From: Eucalyptus grandis
Lineage: Eukaryota; Streptophyta; Magnoliopsida; Myrtales; Myrtaceae
DNA length: 64,000 nucleotides
Direction of reading: 5' to 3'
Assembly: GCF_016545825.1 (NCBI RefSeq)
Contig: NC_052617.1
Span: forward strand, 51,775,382 to 51,839,381
Both the position numbers and the translations under genes were made by a program. Under the pieces are notes generated by a model, which saw only the letters and a program-made list of their open reading frames with translations, ran no database searches and was not told the DNA's origin. Shown here piece after piece: positions 40,503 to 53,451 of the stretch (its first letter is position 1; every line of letters begins with the position of its first letter).

Positions 40503-41104
40503 GGATCGTTTTTGTGCAAAAAATGCCGAAGATGGTTTTTGGTTGTAAAATTGAGAAACATAATGGACTCATGGGTGAGGAAAAATGCCGGGTTAATCAA
40601 TGGATGACCAATTGAAATTATAGAAGCCAAATGAGGATGATTTGAGATAATTCAAGTGTGCGGGAACCCCCCACGGGAGGGAGAACCTCCCAGGGGTGAG
40701 AGTTCCCAAGTGGGGGCCACATATCCCGCCTCTCGGGGGAGAAACAATTCGAGAGGAGCGAGGGGGTCTACGGCTACGGGGTAACGGTAGGTTCTCGGCG
40801 ATGAGAGCGGTGATTTGGATCTAACCCATTCAATTCGAGGGCACCCAAGGACCACGTAGAGGCTTCCCTTAAATAAGGAAGCCCATGCCTCAACTGGCTT
40901 AGATGCCAAGATGCGCCAACTCATCGTTGGAGGAATGCCCCAGTTACCCCGGATCGTTTTGTGCAAAAAATGCCGAAGATGGTTTTTGTTGTAAAATTGA
41001 GAAGCATAATGGACTCATGGGTGAGGAAAAATGCCGGGTTAATCAATGGATGACCAATTGAAATTATAGAAGCCAAATGAGGATGATTTGAGATAATTCA
41101 AGTG
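40503..41104. repeat. Direct repeat pair of about 155 bp
   Basis: 40503-40659 and 40951-41104 share almost the same text beginning GGATCGTTTT. A 291-bp segment lies between them with several short inverted GGGAACC/GGTTCCC-like motifs. A partial tandem duplication is the simplest reading. Confidence 0.75.
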
Positions 41105-42403
41105 TCCAATTGAGAGGAGATGATGCCAATTTCGTAATCCCCCTCATGCCTAGCCAAAATGCACCATTTGAGGGGTTGTGAGAAGTGTTGGTGTGGCTCA
41201 ATGTAGGCCAAGGGATTTTACTTGGTCAAGAAGGATTTTTGGGGATATTTGTTATGGAAAAATTGGACCAAGGGCCCTCCATCCTCCTCATCTCTATCTC
41301 TTCTCTCCCTCACCCTCACTCCGTTCACCTCCATCCTCCCATTCTTCCATTTTGATCTTAGAAGAAACCCAACGACTGCCCCCTCATTCACGCGTCCACC
41401 GAGGGACACCGGCATCTTCGTTCCTTACATTGGAAATCTTCGGTGTTTGAAGTTGACAAACGTTTCTATCGAGTCTAGTGCGAAGGCTTGCGGACTCTCG
41501 CTGTTTAAAGCTCGAAGACGGACAGCCGGACTCGAGACCAAGAATCTATCCTCATTGACGCCTCTGGCCAGATTGAAGAAAGGTTATCCCGGAAACTGGA
41601 TGTTTTGTTAAAGATTTAACTTTATCAACCTGGAGAAGATCTCGTAGCTGGAGAAGACATAACGGAGTCCTTTGATTGATCGAAAGATTGACTCGATAAT
41701 TGAAGATCCGGTGATTGCCTAAATATTATGGAAGGTTACGCTTATGGAAACCGAGATCACGACAGTTGTATGGGCGAACGACGATGGGCTATCAACACGT
41801 TCCTTTAATAGCTTGAACAATCTTCCTAATGATTATCCAACAAGATTGGAGGAATTCCTTTGGTAAGTGCCAACGGATATGATGGCATAAAGGGAGTATA
41901 TAAGGAAGACGGTCTTAGTTGTTCAGGAGTGCGCGATAGAAGAATTCCAAAGTACGAAGCTCCTTTTGTTTAGACAAACTTTGAGCGAATACTTGTATAC
42001 AAAAGAGAGTCTATATTTGTGAGAAATCTTGAGGAGGTGTAGTAGAACATCTACACTTTGGAATCAAGGCAAAGCGTGCTTTGTAACTTCTCTTTTGTTC
42101 ATAGTGGAATCAGCCAATAGGCTGTCGGTAAAAGAAAAGTGGACGTGAAAAAAGCCATATAAGCCGAACCACTATAAAACGCATGTTCAATTTTCTCTTC
42201 TCTCGGTCTTACTTGATTAACGTTTCCTTCCTCTTTGTCTAGTATTGTGCAATTGTTGAAGAAAAATCTTTTATATACCTATTCACCCCCTCTAGGTACT
42301 CATACTAGCAATATCAATTGGTATCGAGCACATGTACTTACTTTATTTGAAGTGTTTTTGCTTCGTAGTAAAAGATCCATGGCTAGTATGCTAGCACCGG
42401 GCG

Positions 42404-43480
42404 ATGGAAGGGCAAGCAATACCCGGACCACCCTACTTTGATGGAAATGATTACAACATCCGGAAGAACAAGATGAAAGCTTTCCTTCGATCAAAGGATC
42501 CTCTCGAATGGGACGTTGTAGAAAAAGAATTACTCCTACCCAGCATCGCCCTCTCGAAGAGGAAAGAAACTAATGAGACTAGCGGAATGACTCGGGAAGA
42601 GATAATCCAGAAGACAAGCACTCGTGCAAAAGCAATTTATTCTTTATATTGTGCTTTGTCACCAACGAATATAATAGAATATCTTCTTGTGTTACAGCAA
42701 AAGAAGTTTGGGACAGATTACATATCACCTATGAAGGAGCAGATCAGTGAAGGAAACAAGAATCAACATTCTTCTCGGTCAATACGAAGCCTTCGAATGA
42801 AACCGGAGAATCTATATTCGACATGTTTAGTCGTTTTTACGGATATTGTGAATGGTCTTGAAAATCAAGGTCAACCAACTTCTGATCCCATGAAGGTAAA
42901 CAAGTTCTTTGCGTGGACTCTCCGAGGATTGGAATCACATAAAGACGATAAGAGACGCAAAGAATTATGCCACTATTTGTCGACGAGCTAATTGGAACTC
43001 TTCGAGTCTTATGAAGTGGAACGGATCAATGAAGATGAAGATCCAAAAGGTAAGAAATCCATTGCATTAAAATCAAATGATGATTCTCGATGATGTAGAA
43101 GAAGATATGGACGATGAGGAGCTTGCTCTCATGATAAGAAGATTGAAAACCGAATAGAAAATGAAGAAGGTTCAACTCAAAAGAAACAAAGCTTTCAAAG
43201 ACAGCACCAAGTACGTGATGATGAGGAACCAAACAAAGACGTAGATGCGCTTTGAATGTAAGAAAAGGGACACATCGGACAACCGCTGTCCTCTTACAAG
43301 AAGAAGAGAAAAGCTGAAAATTTCGAAAAGCTCTCAAAGCCGAGCACAGGGTGACACGAGTGTGAAGAAAGTGATAATGAATATGCCAATCTATGTCCGA
43401 TGGCACAATCGGACCTCGGACTCGGATCGTACTCGACAAAGGAATTTGAGGCAAGTAATTTAAAATTCTGTCAAAGTTTC
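42404..43480 (+). pseudogene. Sirevirus-like gag remnant
   Basis: From 42404 a 195-codon frame begins MEGQAIPGPPYFDGNDYN and contains the copia gag-type helical region up to 42991. It is truncated by stops, and further fragments reach about 43480 with a degraded knuckle (FECKKRDTSDNRCPL). Confidence 0.7.
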
Positions 43481-44059
43481 TAAATACATTGATGAATGTT
43501 TTTAGTCTTAAGACTTCTCTCAAAAGAATTTCCGAACTGAAAAGGAAAACTCAGCTCTAAAGCAAAAGGAAAATGTTTTAGTAGAAAGAGTTAAAAGTCT
43601 AGACTTATTTATTTCCACTCTTAAAGAAAATGAAGATAATCTTTTAAAAGAAAATGCTCTTTTAAAAACAGACTTATCAAATATTTCAAAGAAATTTTCA
43701 ATAGGGTTACGAAAAACTTGAGAAAATTCTTTCGGCTCAAAGACCTACTTCAATAAGTCCGGTCTAGGTATGACAGTAAACAATTCCTTGATTGATTTTC
43801 CTAAAGTAAAGAAAGAATTAAGAAAAGACTTTCGAGAGAGGCTTACAAAAATCACTTCAAGAAAGTTTTTGTAAAATCGTAGGTAGAAATGCTCTCGGAT
43901 GTTCAAAATGCAAATGCACCGGATCACTTTGAAAAGAGTGTCCTATGGTTTGGAAACACATTAAGAAAATATGGGCTAATCTTGCTTATGTTACTAACAC
44001 CAAAGGACCCAAGAAAGTTTGGGGTACCAAAGAAAGCTTGAGACTCTATTTTAAATGCG

Positions 44060-47000
44060 GGTCACCATCAAAAAGGTAAAGTGGTATCTTGACGGTGGAT
44101 GCTCACACATGACGGGAGACCTCAAATTGTTTTATAAAAGTTTGCTCAAGTAAATGGTGAAAGTTTCATTTGGAGGAAAAAGGAAGTATTGTGGGATTTG
44201 GAACTGTGAAAATTGGAAAATCTCACAATAAGTAATGTTTCCTTAGTGGAAGGACTCAATTACAATCTTCTCGGCATTAGTCAGCGTGTGATACTGGTTT
44301 CAAGATCTTCTTTCAAGAAGGAATATGTTCTCGAATCGGTAAAGACTCTACTCGATCTTTCATGGGTCGAAGACATGGAAACATCTATCTTACGGATGTG
44401 AAACCAAATGAATGCAATGTTTTATCTCAATTCAAGACAGAAGCAAAAGCATGGCATGGAAAGCTTGGTCATGTCAACATGAAGCAATTAGCCAAAATCT
44501 CATCAAAACAGCTTTCGAGGACTACCCAAATTACCTTATCAAAAGACCGATCCATGCACTCATGTATTAGGAAAGTTGAGTAAGAAATTCATTTAAGCCA
44601 ATAAATCATGTCTCTACTAATCATGTACTACAGTTGCTGCATATGGATCTCTTCGGACCAAACAGAACACAGAGTATTGGAGGTAAGAAATATTGCCTAG
44701 TAATTGTGGACGATTACTCCCGTTTTACTTGGGTATATTTCCTTGCAAGTAAGTCCAAACCTTCTCGTATTTTGAAAAATTTGCTAAAAGGTTCAAAATG
44801 AAAAAGGATGTGTCATCTCAAGTATAAGAACAGATCATGAAGGTGAATTTGAAAATCAAGATTTTATAAAATTTTGTGATGAATCTGATTTAATCATGTG
44901 TTCTCCTCTCCATATACTCCTCGGCAAAATGGAGTTGTGGAAAGAAAAAACAGAATCTCTTCAAGAAATGGCTAGAACTCTTTTAATTGAAAGCAAGATT
45001 TCTTCACGATTTTGAAATTTGAAAGTTTCACAACTTGCTATATAATCAATAGAGTCTTCTTAAGACCTATTCTGAGAAAACCCCTTATGAGTTATTCAAA
45101 GATAAGAAGCCTATTGTTTCATACTTTCATGTATTCGGTTGCAAATGTTTTATATTGAAAAATGCAAAAGATCGAGTTGGTAAGTTTGAAGAAAGATCGG
45201 ATGAAGGTATCTTCCTTGGATATTCTACATCAAGCAAAGCCTTCGAGTCTATAACAAGAAGAGCCGAGTGCAGAGGAGTCAATGAATGTCAAATTTCAAG
45301 ACTCAACGCAAGATGAATCAAGTCGAGACTCATCAAGAAGAGTACGAACACCTCCGAACCTTCCAAAGCTTACAACTCAAGAAGCATCTCGGACTGGAAA
45401 ACCAGCATCGGGGATGTTCGTGAAGATCCAAACAAAGAGAAATCATCAACCGACAAATCAACAAGTAGCCGGAAGCATAAGTCAGTCATCCCAAAGATCT
45501 TATAATCGGCAAAATTAATGAAGGAATTCGCACCATATCAAAAGGCGAGAGTCTAGTCTTTGTGGCTCTCGTTTACGAAATTGAACCAAAGAGCATAGAA
45601 GAAGCTTTATATGATGAAAGCTGGATTGAAGTTATGCAAGAAGAGCTCGGACGGTTCAACATTAATGATGTGCGGGAATTGACATCAAACCAAAAGGTAA
45701 AAGCTGTTGGAGCTAAATGGGTGTTGAAACAAGATGAATGAGAAAGGAAAAGTCGTACGAAACAAAGCAAGACTCGTAGCCAAGGGATATACGCAAGAAG
45801 AAGGAATAGACTATGATGAGACTTACGCTCCGGTAGCAAGGTTAGAAGCTATTCGACTATTACTTACGTTTGCTTGTTATAAGAATTTCAGTTATTCCAA
45901 ATGGACGTCAAAGCGCCTTCCTAAATGGATTTATCCATGAGGAAGTTTATGTGGAACAACCACCGGGTTTAAAGACCCAAAGAAGCCGGGCTCGATCTTG
46001 GTGAAAAGGCTTTGTATGGTTTAAAGCAAGCACCTCGAGCTTGGTACGACAGTTGAGTAAGTTTTTAATACAAAATGGTTTGTCAAAGGTAAAGTAGATA
46101 CGACTTTATTTATCAAAAAGGAAACAAAAGTTTCTTACTTGTTCAAATATATGTGGATGACATTATTTTCGGATCCTCTAATGAAAATCATTGCAATAAA
46201 TTTTCTAAGTCTATGCAGGATGAGTTTGAAATGAGTATGATGGGAGAGTTAACATTCTTTCTTGGTCTTCAAGTAAAACAATTGAAGGAATAAACTTTTA
46301 TTAATCAAGAAAAATATGTTAATGATCTTGTCAAAAGATTTGGACTGGAAAAGTGCAAAAAGACCGACATACCGATGTCAAGTTCTTTGAAGATAGACAA
46401 AGATGAAGAAGGGAAGAAAGTTGATCAAAAGCTGTACAGGAGCATCATTGGTTCACTCCTTTATCTTACTGCTTCTAGACGACATTTTGTTGAGTGTTTG
46501 CATCAGACTGCTAGGTTTCAATCGGATCTAAAGAATCCCATCTCGGTGCTGCAAACGCATCATTAAATACGTTGCTTCATCATCAAGCATCGGTCTTTGG
46601 TATCCTAAGAAGGGAGACTTTAATCTTCTGGATATTCCAGGACGAGATCTGGCATTGCAGAGTTGATAGAAAGAGCACTTCGAGAACTTGCCGTTGTTAG
46701 GGACGGGGATGTCTTGGTTTTCAAGGAAACAAAGCACTATGTCCCTTTCAACAACGAAGCGAGTATGTAGCCACAGGGAAGCTTGCTGTTCGCAAATTCT
46801 ATGGATAAAACAACAGCTAAGAGACTTTGAAATGAAGACTCATGCACGGAGATTAATTGCGACAACACCAGCGCTATCAACCTCACCAAAAATCCAATTC
46901 TCCACTCAAGAGCAAAGCATATAGAGATTCGACATCACTTTATTAGAGACCATGTTCAAAATGGAGATGTTTCAATTCAATTTGTTGACTCAAAGAATCA

Positions 47001-47060
47001 ATCATGGATATATTCACAAAGCCTTTGGAGAAAAATCAATTTGAGTCTATACGTTCGGAC
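44060..47060 (+). pseudogene. Sirevirus-like pol remnant (protease to RNase H)
   Basis: Recognisable pieces in three frames: the protease-like WYLDGGCSHMTGD (about 44090), the pre-integrase WHGKLGHVNMKQL (44450), the integrase LHMDLFGPNRT and VDDYSRFTWVYF (44640-44740), the RT AKWVLK and [19 protein letters not shown] (45710-45830), YVDD at about 46150, LYRSIIGSLLYLTASR (46440) and RNase H text ending DNTSAINLTKNPI (46860). Many single-base losses and stops make it non-coding. Confidence 0.8.
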
Positions 47061-47376
47061 TCAACATTTTGAGGTATGAGGATATCAAAGTCTAAAGACT
47101 TTCTGGCTCGATCTTACAAGACTTTATCTGAAAGATAGTCTTGGTACCGACCGTCGGTTGTAAGTCTTTCTCTCTTGAATCTCATCTTGAAAAGGTACGA
47201 TCGTCGATGCTTTGTGTTTAAATTGTTGCTATATTTAATTGACGTAAATATTGCATCGTTTCATTTCAAAAGGAGTTATTTTTTAAATGGCTATTTTTGC
47301 GGAAAAAGACAGTTATTTTGAAAAGGCATTTTTATTTCCTTTGTGACGGTTCGTTTTATCCCCTTTTTAACCGATC

Positions 47377-49010
47377 GTGTCTTTGTCGATTTCTCTTCAC
47401 TTTTCTCTCAAAAACCCTAGAAAGCATCGATCCTCCATTCCCGTTTGTCTTCTTCGTTTAATCCTCAAAAAGTTGTCATCTTTCTGGGAAAGTCAAGCAA
47501 TGAATCTTCCAAAAGCGAGAAAGATGTCATCTTCAAGAAAGTCTTCGAGAATTGCAAGCGGGGACCACGGCGAATGAGTGAGGGCTCTACGCACGATCTT
47601 CTTGAAGAAGAAGTGACTCCAGAGCGGCAAGCGAGCCCACAACATTCTCAGGCGTCATTCTCCTCCATCTAGTCCTCAAGGCGTTGATCATCAACAACGG
47701 AAGAAATCATCGAGGATGCGAGACCTGTAAGAGTTCAAAAGCCCGCTTATATTTACCAGATTATATCGTGCCTTAAAAAGGAATTCATTACTCCTTTGAA
47801 CTACATTGATGATTTTCTTAAAGACAAAGGACATGGGAACGAATATATCTTTTCGAAAAATGGAAAGTTTGGGAATTGCTCGAAAAGGGGGTGGGGAAAC
47901 CCTTGCAAATATCCCAAGTGATCCTCGTGATTTGGGGGCCGAATCTGTAGATGGGAATGATGATGATAAATTATACTGAGTCAATTTCAGAAAATGGGTG
48001 TTGCGGTTGAAAATCAAGGAAAAATGGGAGATTTGTTCGGATCAAAGGAGCAAAAGGATCGTGCTCGAAATTGCTGAAGCGTGGGGTGATAAACCCTAGG
48101 AGTGTGGATTTTGATTTTTTGGATGCTTTGTGAATATGAACTTGAGGGAAAAGTTCGATTATCTTCAACTTGAAAGTTCCCCGCTCGACTCTGAGGCCTA
48201 TGCTGGTCTTAACTGCATATTTCTATTCAAATCTAAGCTTTTTGGATGCGAATAGATTCTCTTTCAGCGTCAAAGACCAAGACTATGTTGTGGATATGAA
48301 TATGCTGGCAGATGTATTAGAAGTCGAAAGAGGAAGATATCAGCCAATCAAAGTTTCCATTGCTCGGGCCACACTTGGGCCGGTGAAGGACGGGAGAGCA
48401 GATGAAAAGATCACCTACTTAAGGATGGGTGCATTCAACATCTTGCTTCACAAGATTGTGATTAATTGCCTCCGGCCAAATCAACTTCAAGGCTGATGTT
48501 TCAAGTTCGGAGGCCAAGGCGATGTATGCCATTCTCTTTGGAAAAAGGTTTTCTCTCCCTCACCTTTGTGATGTTTCACATGTATAGAGCAATGATGAAG
48601 GACAGAGTCAACTCCTTACCCAAGCCTTATTCGAAGTTATCGGACATACGAATATTCCTTTCCACAAATCTTTTGTGTTCTAATATGCGATCATATGGTG
48701 GTAGGACCCGAAAATGGTGACCAAAATGCGTCTCGAAGGAACTAAGCAAGGAGTTGGAGAAACTCAAGGAGAAGACTCCTGCAAAATCTCATCAAATCTC
48801 TTCGCGGCTAAAAGAAAAAGGGAAGGAGCCCATGGTTGCTCCATCCAAGAGAAGAAGAGCTCTCCTCGTTGAGGATGAAGATGATGAGGAAGACATCACC
48901 ATCTACGCATTGGCTTTGAAGAATTTAAGTCGTCTGTTCCACGAAAGAATCGGAGCAAATGGCGAAAGAAGCAGAGGAGAAGGAAGAAGAAGAAATAGAA
49001 GCTGAAAAAG
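47377..49010 (+). pseudogene. Envelope-like (plant transposon protein) remnant of the Sirevirus element
   Basis: Downstream of pol, fragments in several frames form a third protein. It has a Ser-rich start (47445-47670), then AYIYQIISCLKKEFITPLNY (47750), then a globular block around 48170-48496 (LTAYFYSNLSFLDANRFSF, DYVVDMNMLADVL). A block at 48500-48700 and a Lys/Glu-rich, coiled-coil-like tail to about 49010 follow. The layout fits the envelope-like ORF of Sireviruses. It is not translatable as one frame. Confidence 0.5.
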
Positions 49011-50922
49011 AAACGAGAGGAGGAAAGACACTGAAGAAGAAAAGAAGAGAAGAAGGAGAACTTTGAAGAACACTCTTCTCCACCTATAGGCATGGAAACG
49101 GGGAGATCGGGAGAAAGGAGTGAAGTCTTCATATCCCGATGCAAGTGAAGGAGTCGGTCGCTCACCAGACCCGAGGATATTTATGCATCTCGGTTTCAGA
49201 GGAAGGTCATGAAGTTTCATCGCCAAACCTGCAAGATTATCTGATCTACCATCGTCGCATTTACTCCATCGGATCGAGCCGAAGCAAGTACTCATTGATA
49301 ATGGAGCAGATTTTCGCGGAATCATGGATATTCTCTTGGAGATGCGAGGTCAAATTTATGCCTTAGGATGCGAAGTTCAAAGCTTAAAGAATGAAAGTCA
49401 AGCTTCTTCCTGTTCATTGAATGATAAAATGCAAGCCCTCTGCATTGAAATCAGGCCAATGCCAAGAGTGAGGAGATTGCACATCTAAAGGAAGACTTTA
49501 AAAAGCTGGAAGGCATCGTTCGATCTATGGAAGATTTACAGCTTGTCCACGTTCCCAAGCAATCTTGACTTCATCTCATCCTTTTTAATGATGACAAAAG
49601 GGAGAGATGCCTTCGTGCGTTGTCCAGCCTGAAGATCGCAAAGTTTGAAGCCACCAGCCTGCTTTCATTTTTCTCTCTTGCAACCCATCCCCAGCGTCAA
49701 CTTCGATTCCCCCTCCACGCTGCCACTTGGCTGCGTCTGCACCTTGGCCGGTCAACAAAACAGCGCCCCTCCACCAGCGTTGATTTCGCTGACTGCCCAG
49801 CATCCACCGAACTCCATCTAGCTGCCCCTGCTCCGCCGAATTGCCAGCAGCACCGCTCGAAGAAGTCCACGCCTCCACCGAGTTCTTCAACCGCTGCCAC
49901 GTCCGAGCTTCTCCAAGCTCGGTCAACCAAAGAAACGTTTCCCCAGCCGTGTTGACTCTCGCTGCCGCTGCCACCCACGTCCGAAGCTGCTTCTCTTCCT
50001 CGACGCAATTCGCTGCAGTGAAGTTCGGCCCAGCAGTGGGCCATTAGAAGCCCACGAAGATTTGCAGCAGTCAAGCCCGAGCCCATCAGTCCAGCAAGTC
50101 CATGAGCCCAGCAAGCAGCCCATAGTTCAGCATCTTCAAGCCCAGCTCTCCACAAGCCCAGTTCGCAGCAGCCCAAGCCCAGTGTTCAGCCCATCTTGAA
50201 GCCCATCTTCAGCAGGCCCAACCCAACTTGGGTCCAGTTGGGCTGAGATTTGTTGGGCCCATTTTAGGCCTGACCCGAGAGTTCGTCGTCGCTGCCGAAA
50301 TTTTGGAATTCGGCCGTCGTCACAGTGTCCCGGTCTTCACTTTGCGCAAGTGAGTAATCTCAGTATTCCTTGCTTAGTAGACTAATTATAGTTAATGGTT
50401 GATTAGTGTTAATTAAGTATGATTAAGTTGTTAAATTAGAATTGATTAGAGATTATTAGTTAATTGATTTGCATATTAGTTAAGTGGTTAGTGTACTTAG
50501 CTAGAAAACTACATATACTATTTATTGAATGCATCTCGGGATTTTTCCCGACTCTTATTGGGCTTCAATTAGGCATTACGGGCCTAAATTGGATTTTTAG
50601 TATTTAATTATTAATTTTCGAAATTTATTTATTTATTTATTTATTTTTCGGAAATTAGGCTGTGATAGCCGACGACTGAAATTTCATGCTGATTGTCGTG
50701 GTGCAGTCCGTTTATTTATTTGAGCTCTACGTTAAGTGGAATTGACTTAATTGTGCAATTTGAGGATTTATTCCTAAATTGTTTGAATTGAATGGAAATT
50801 GAATGATTGACTAGTAGATGGCTGATCATAATTGTTTAGTGCCAATAATACGTTGATGGGCTAAAGTAGAGAGAATTTCAAGAGTGAAATGGGAACTTTC
50901 TTGGCTAAGATCAGTCAGGTGT

Positions 50923-51195
50923 GACCTATGACAGGCGTGGTTCGGTGATTAAGGATATCACCGCGCAAAAACGTCGCCTTAAAGAACGCACGTAGACTGT
51001 CTAAGACTTGTGGCAGGTGTGATTCGATGATGAGGAATATCACTGGCGAAAACGGCGCCTTAAAGAACGCACGTAGACTGTCTGTTACCTATGATGGGTG
51101 TTGTTCGGTGATAAGGAATATCACTGGCGAAAACGGCGCCTTAAAGAACACACGTAGACTATCTGTTACTTACATTACCTTGGCGAAAACGACAC
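50923..51195. repeat. 82-bp minisatellite, about 3.3 copies
   Basis: Units begin at about 50923, 51004, 51085 and 51166 and share AAGGAATATCACTGGCGAAA and GTAGACTGTCT. They are inside the gypsy-type LTR. Confidence 0.85.
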
Positions 51196-52259
51196 CCGAG
51201 AACATTAATGGAGCTCTGTGACTAAGTGTACTATTGGAGGTTATACAGTGGGATGTGAATGACCTAGAAAAGATTCGACTGACATATAATCGACTAGATC
51301 GATTGATCAATGATTGATTTGATGTCGTGATTTGATTAACTGTTCGATGTGATATATGAAGCAATTGTATATAACCTTGAATTGCATGTTGGAACTTATG
51401 CCAAGGTAAGTCTTCTGACTCGTGCTGTGCTTAGGCAACCATGTGGTGTATTGATTTCCTAATCGAGTCTTAGTGGGGTAGAACTTGCTGAGACGTAGTC
51501 TCATCCCTGTTGTGGGACAACATTTCAGACCCGTAGATGAGCCTGAGGAGGAGGAACCAGAAGATGACGATGAGCCAGAAAAGGATGAAGAGCTTGAAGG
51601 AAACAAGCTTAGTGAAGAAGAGTCAGAAGAGGATTAGGATGATCTTGAGTACGACCTGGATGAAAACTGAGATGAATCTTGTTTTGATGTGATTAGAGTG
51701 AAATTATAAAGTCGTGAATAGTTTGTGAAATACTTTGAGATATGCTCTGTATAAAAGTATGGTTGTGAATTTCAATATGAAAAATATGGTATTGATTTTC
51801 TATCCCATCATTTTATTGTCTGAGGATTTATAACTGCTTCTACACGTACTATTAAAAATGAAAGGGTTGACGATATATAATCATATCACATTATAAAATC
51901 GACCAAATAGAAGGATGTGTGCGTGCCCAAGGATCAGGGCGTGACACTCTATATCTTAATTTTCCTATTCCCTGAAATAGGTTTGAAACGGAAATCATTT
52001 TGGTAACGTAATTTCGTTTTTCTATTTCCGAAATAAATTTCTATTCCAAAAATAGATTTCGAGCCGAAATGAGAAGTTAAAATTTTTAACTTTTCTATTT
52101 TTGGAATAAAAGTGAAAAATAAGAACTCTTCTCATTGTTCACTTTTATCACTGCTCGTTGCCACCCGCGGCTCAGGGGACGCTTGATGCTTGCCCCTAGA
52201 AGCTCGTCGCCGAAGGCCCCCCCACTCGCCACCTATGAAGCACGAACACGTTGTCCATG

Positions 52260-53245
52260 CTTCCGTGTCTATCCAACGTCAAAGCGTGTCGGACACGTCG
52301 ACACGCTCGGACACGGTCAGACACGCGGTCAACTTTTATCGACACGCGTGTCGACGTGTGTCCGGAAAACTGATGAAGGGTGGAGGCAAGGGAGGGCAAG
52401 GGAGTAGAGGCCACGAGCGCCGGCGAGACGGAGCAGAGGCCGTGAGTGCCGGCGAGACGAAGCCACGAATGGACCACTGTGACGGCAAGAGATGGCTAGA
52501 GAGAGCGGTGAGGGCCGCCACTGTTGCGATGGATCGGCAACGAGAGGAAGAGGAGAGGAGGGAAGGGGGTCGTGCGGCGAGCGGCAAGGAGTCTAGGAAA
52601 AGGAGGGCTCGGCGGCTCGCTAGGGTTTTTCGTAAAGAAATCCAAAAAAAAAAGAAAGAGAAAGGAGGTCTGATGGCGTGAGAGAAGGGGGGGGAAGTGA
52701 CAGCTCACCCATCACTGTCAAGTGGGGTGAGGGAAAAAAAGTAAAACAAACTTGGGGTGAAGGGAAAAGGACGAACGAAAGAAGGGGTGGATATTGGGTA
52801 TTGTTTTTTTAACCAAAAATTAAATAAATGAAATTAAAAATGATTTCGAAAATAAAAATATTAAATTTTGAATAATGATAAATTTTGGTTATCGTAAAAA
52901 ACTCATGGATTTATTTAAATAAATTGATTCTAATTTCTTATTAATTATTAGTTTCATCGATAACTTTTGTTAAAATTAAAAAAATGTTTCGCATTAATTA
53001 TGAATATATCTTTCAAATTTCAAATGAATTGATTTGTTAATATTATTAGTGTAAATTTATTATATGCTCTTTTTTTTAATTATTTATTTATTTATGAATT
53101 TGAATCAAATTAATTAAAAATAAAAATATTCGTTTAATATATAACGTGTCGCAACGTGTCGGAATTTTCTATTTTTTAGAAATGACATATCAACATATCG
53201 TGTCACGTCGGACACTCGTGTCGTGTCGCGTGTCAGCGCTTTACA
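52260..53245. repeat. Dispersed GACACG-rich element, copy B
   Basis: Bounded by dense GTGTCGGACACG and GTGTCGTGTCGCGTGTC motifs, with the AT-rich core also seen inverted at 7545-8165. It lies inside the outer Harbinger-like element, so it is a further nested insertion. The open frames in its GC-rich part (52190-52681) look non-coding. Confidence 0.5.
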
Positions 53246-53451
53246 TAGCTCGCCGCCGCCTTGTCAAATGCCCACCGCCAAACATCCGCCGCCACCCCTA
53301 TAGAAATAGAAATTTTATTCAATTATCAAACGAATTTCTGTTCTAAAAACAGAAATTTTGAGTTGTTATCAAATGTATTTCTTTGCTCAAAAACTTATCG
53401 TGGGAATATAAATTGATTTCTAGAACAAAAATATTGTCTTGTGTGCCCTAA

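Larger units (their letters stand above)
41425..49660 (+). mobile_element. Decayed Sirevirus-type Ty1/copia element
   Basis: An LTR-like text ends at about 42316 in ACTAGCAATATCA and is followed by TTGGTATCGAGC, a primer site with one base lost. Gag, protease, integrase, reverse transcriptase and RNase H remnants follow in copia order. After pol comes a further gene region, 47377-49010, and then TGATGACAAAAGGGAGAGA at about 49589, a Sirevirus-like polypurine tract. Extra coding after pol is a Sirevirus trait. The 3' LTR is only a stub. The outer limits are approximate. Confidence 0.65.
39873..51946 (+). mobile_element. Gypsy-type solo LTR, split by a copia element
   Basis: Starts TGTGACATCCTGAATTC and ends GGGCGTGACA, a typical start and end for long plant gypsy-type LTRs. 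The flanks CTCA and CTCTA look like a 5-bp duplication with one base lost. The LTR itself is about 39873-41425 plus 49660-51946. It includes a GC-rich leader-like part, an 82-bp minisatellite and a short acidic open stretch (51481-51638) near its 3' end. No gypsy gag or pol is visible, so it is a solo LTR or a partial copy. Confidence 0.55.
39844..53448. mobile_element. Harbinger/Tourist-like element carrying nested retroelements
   Basis: The termini GGACGCACATGACAA (39844) and, read on the reverse strand, GGGCACACAAGACAA (53448) are inverted repeats, with TAA on both outer sides (39841-39843, 53449-53451). The element's own sequence is 39844-39872 plus 51947-53448 (about 1.5 kb); everything between arrived later. 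Joining the outer flanks restores the MRS2 promoter text seen at 5155. Confidence 0.7.

Noticed and set aside
48896..49325. Minus-strand open frames of 89 and 140 codons
   Set aside because: They are the antisense of the Lys/Glu-rich tail of the envelope-like remnant; Phe/Leu/Ser-rich composition is an artefact.
49585..50176. Overlapping long open frames on both strands
   Set aside because: GC-rich LTR sequence with Pro/Ser/Ala-rich low-complexity translation on both strands; none resembles a protein family.
50923..51195. CRISPR-like array
   Set aside because: The units are contiguous 82-bp tandem repeats without unique spacers, in a plant LTR.
52190..52681. 163-codon plus-strand open frame
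   Set aside because: Lies in a repeat with Arg/Gly-rich composition, overlapping open frames in other frames and no recognised domain.
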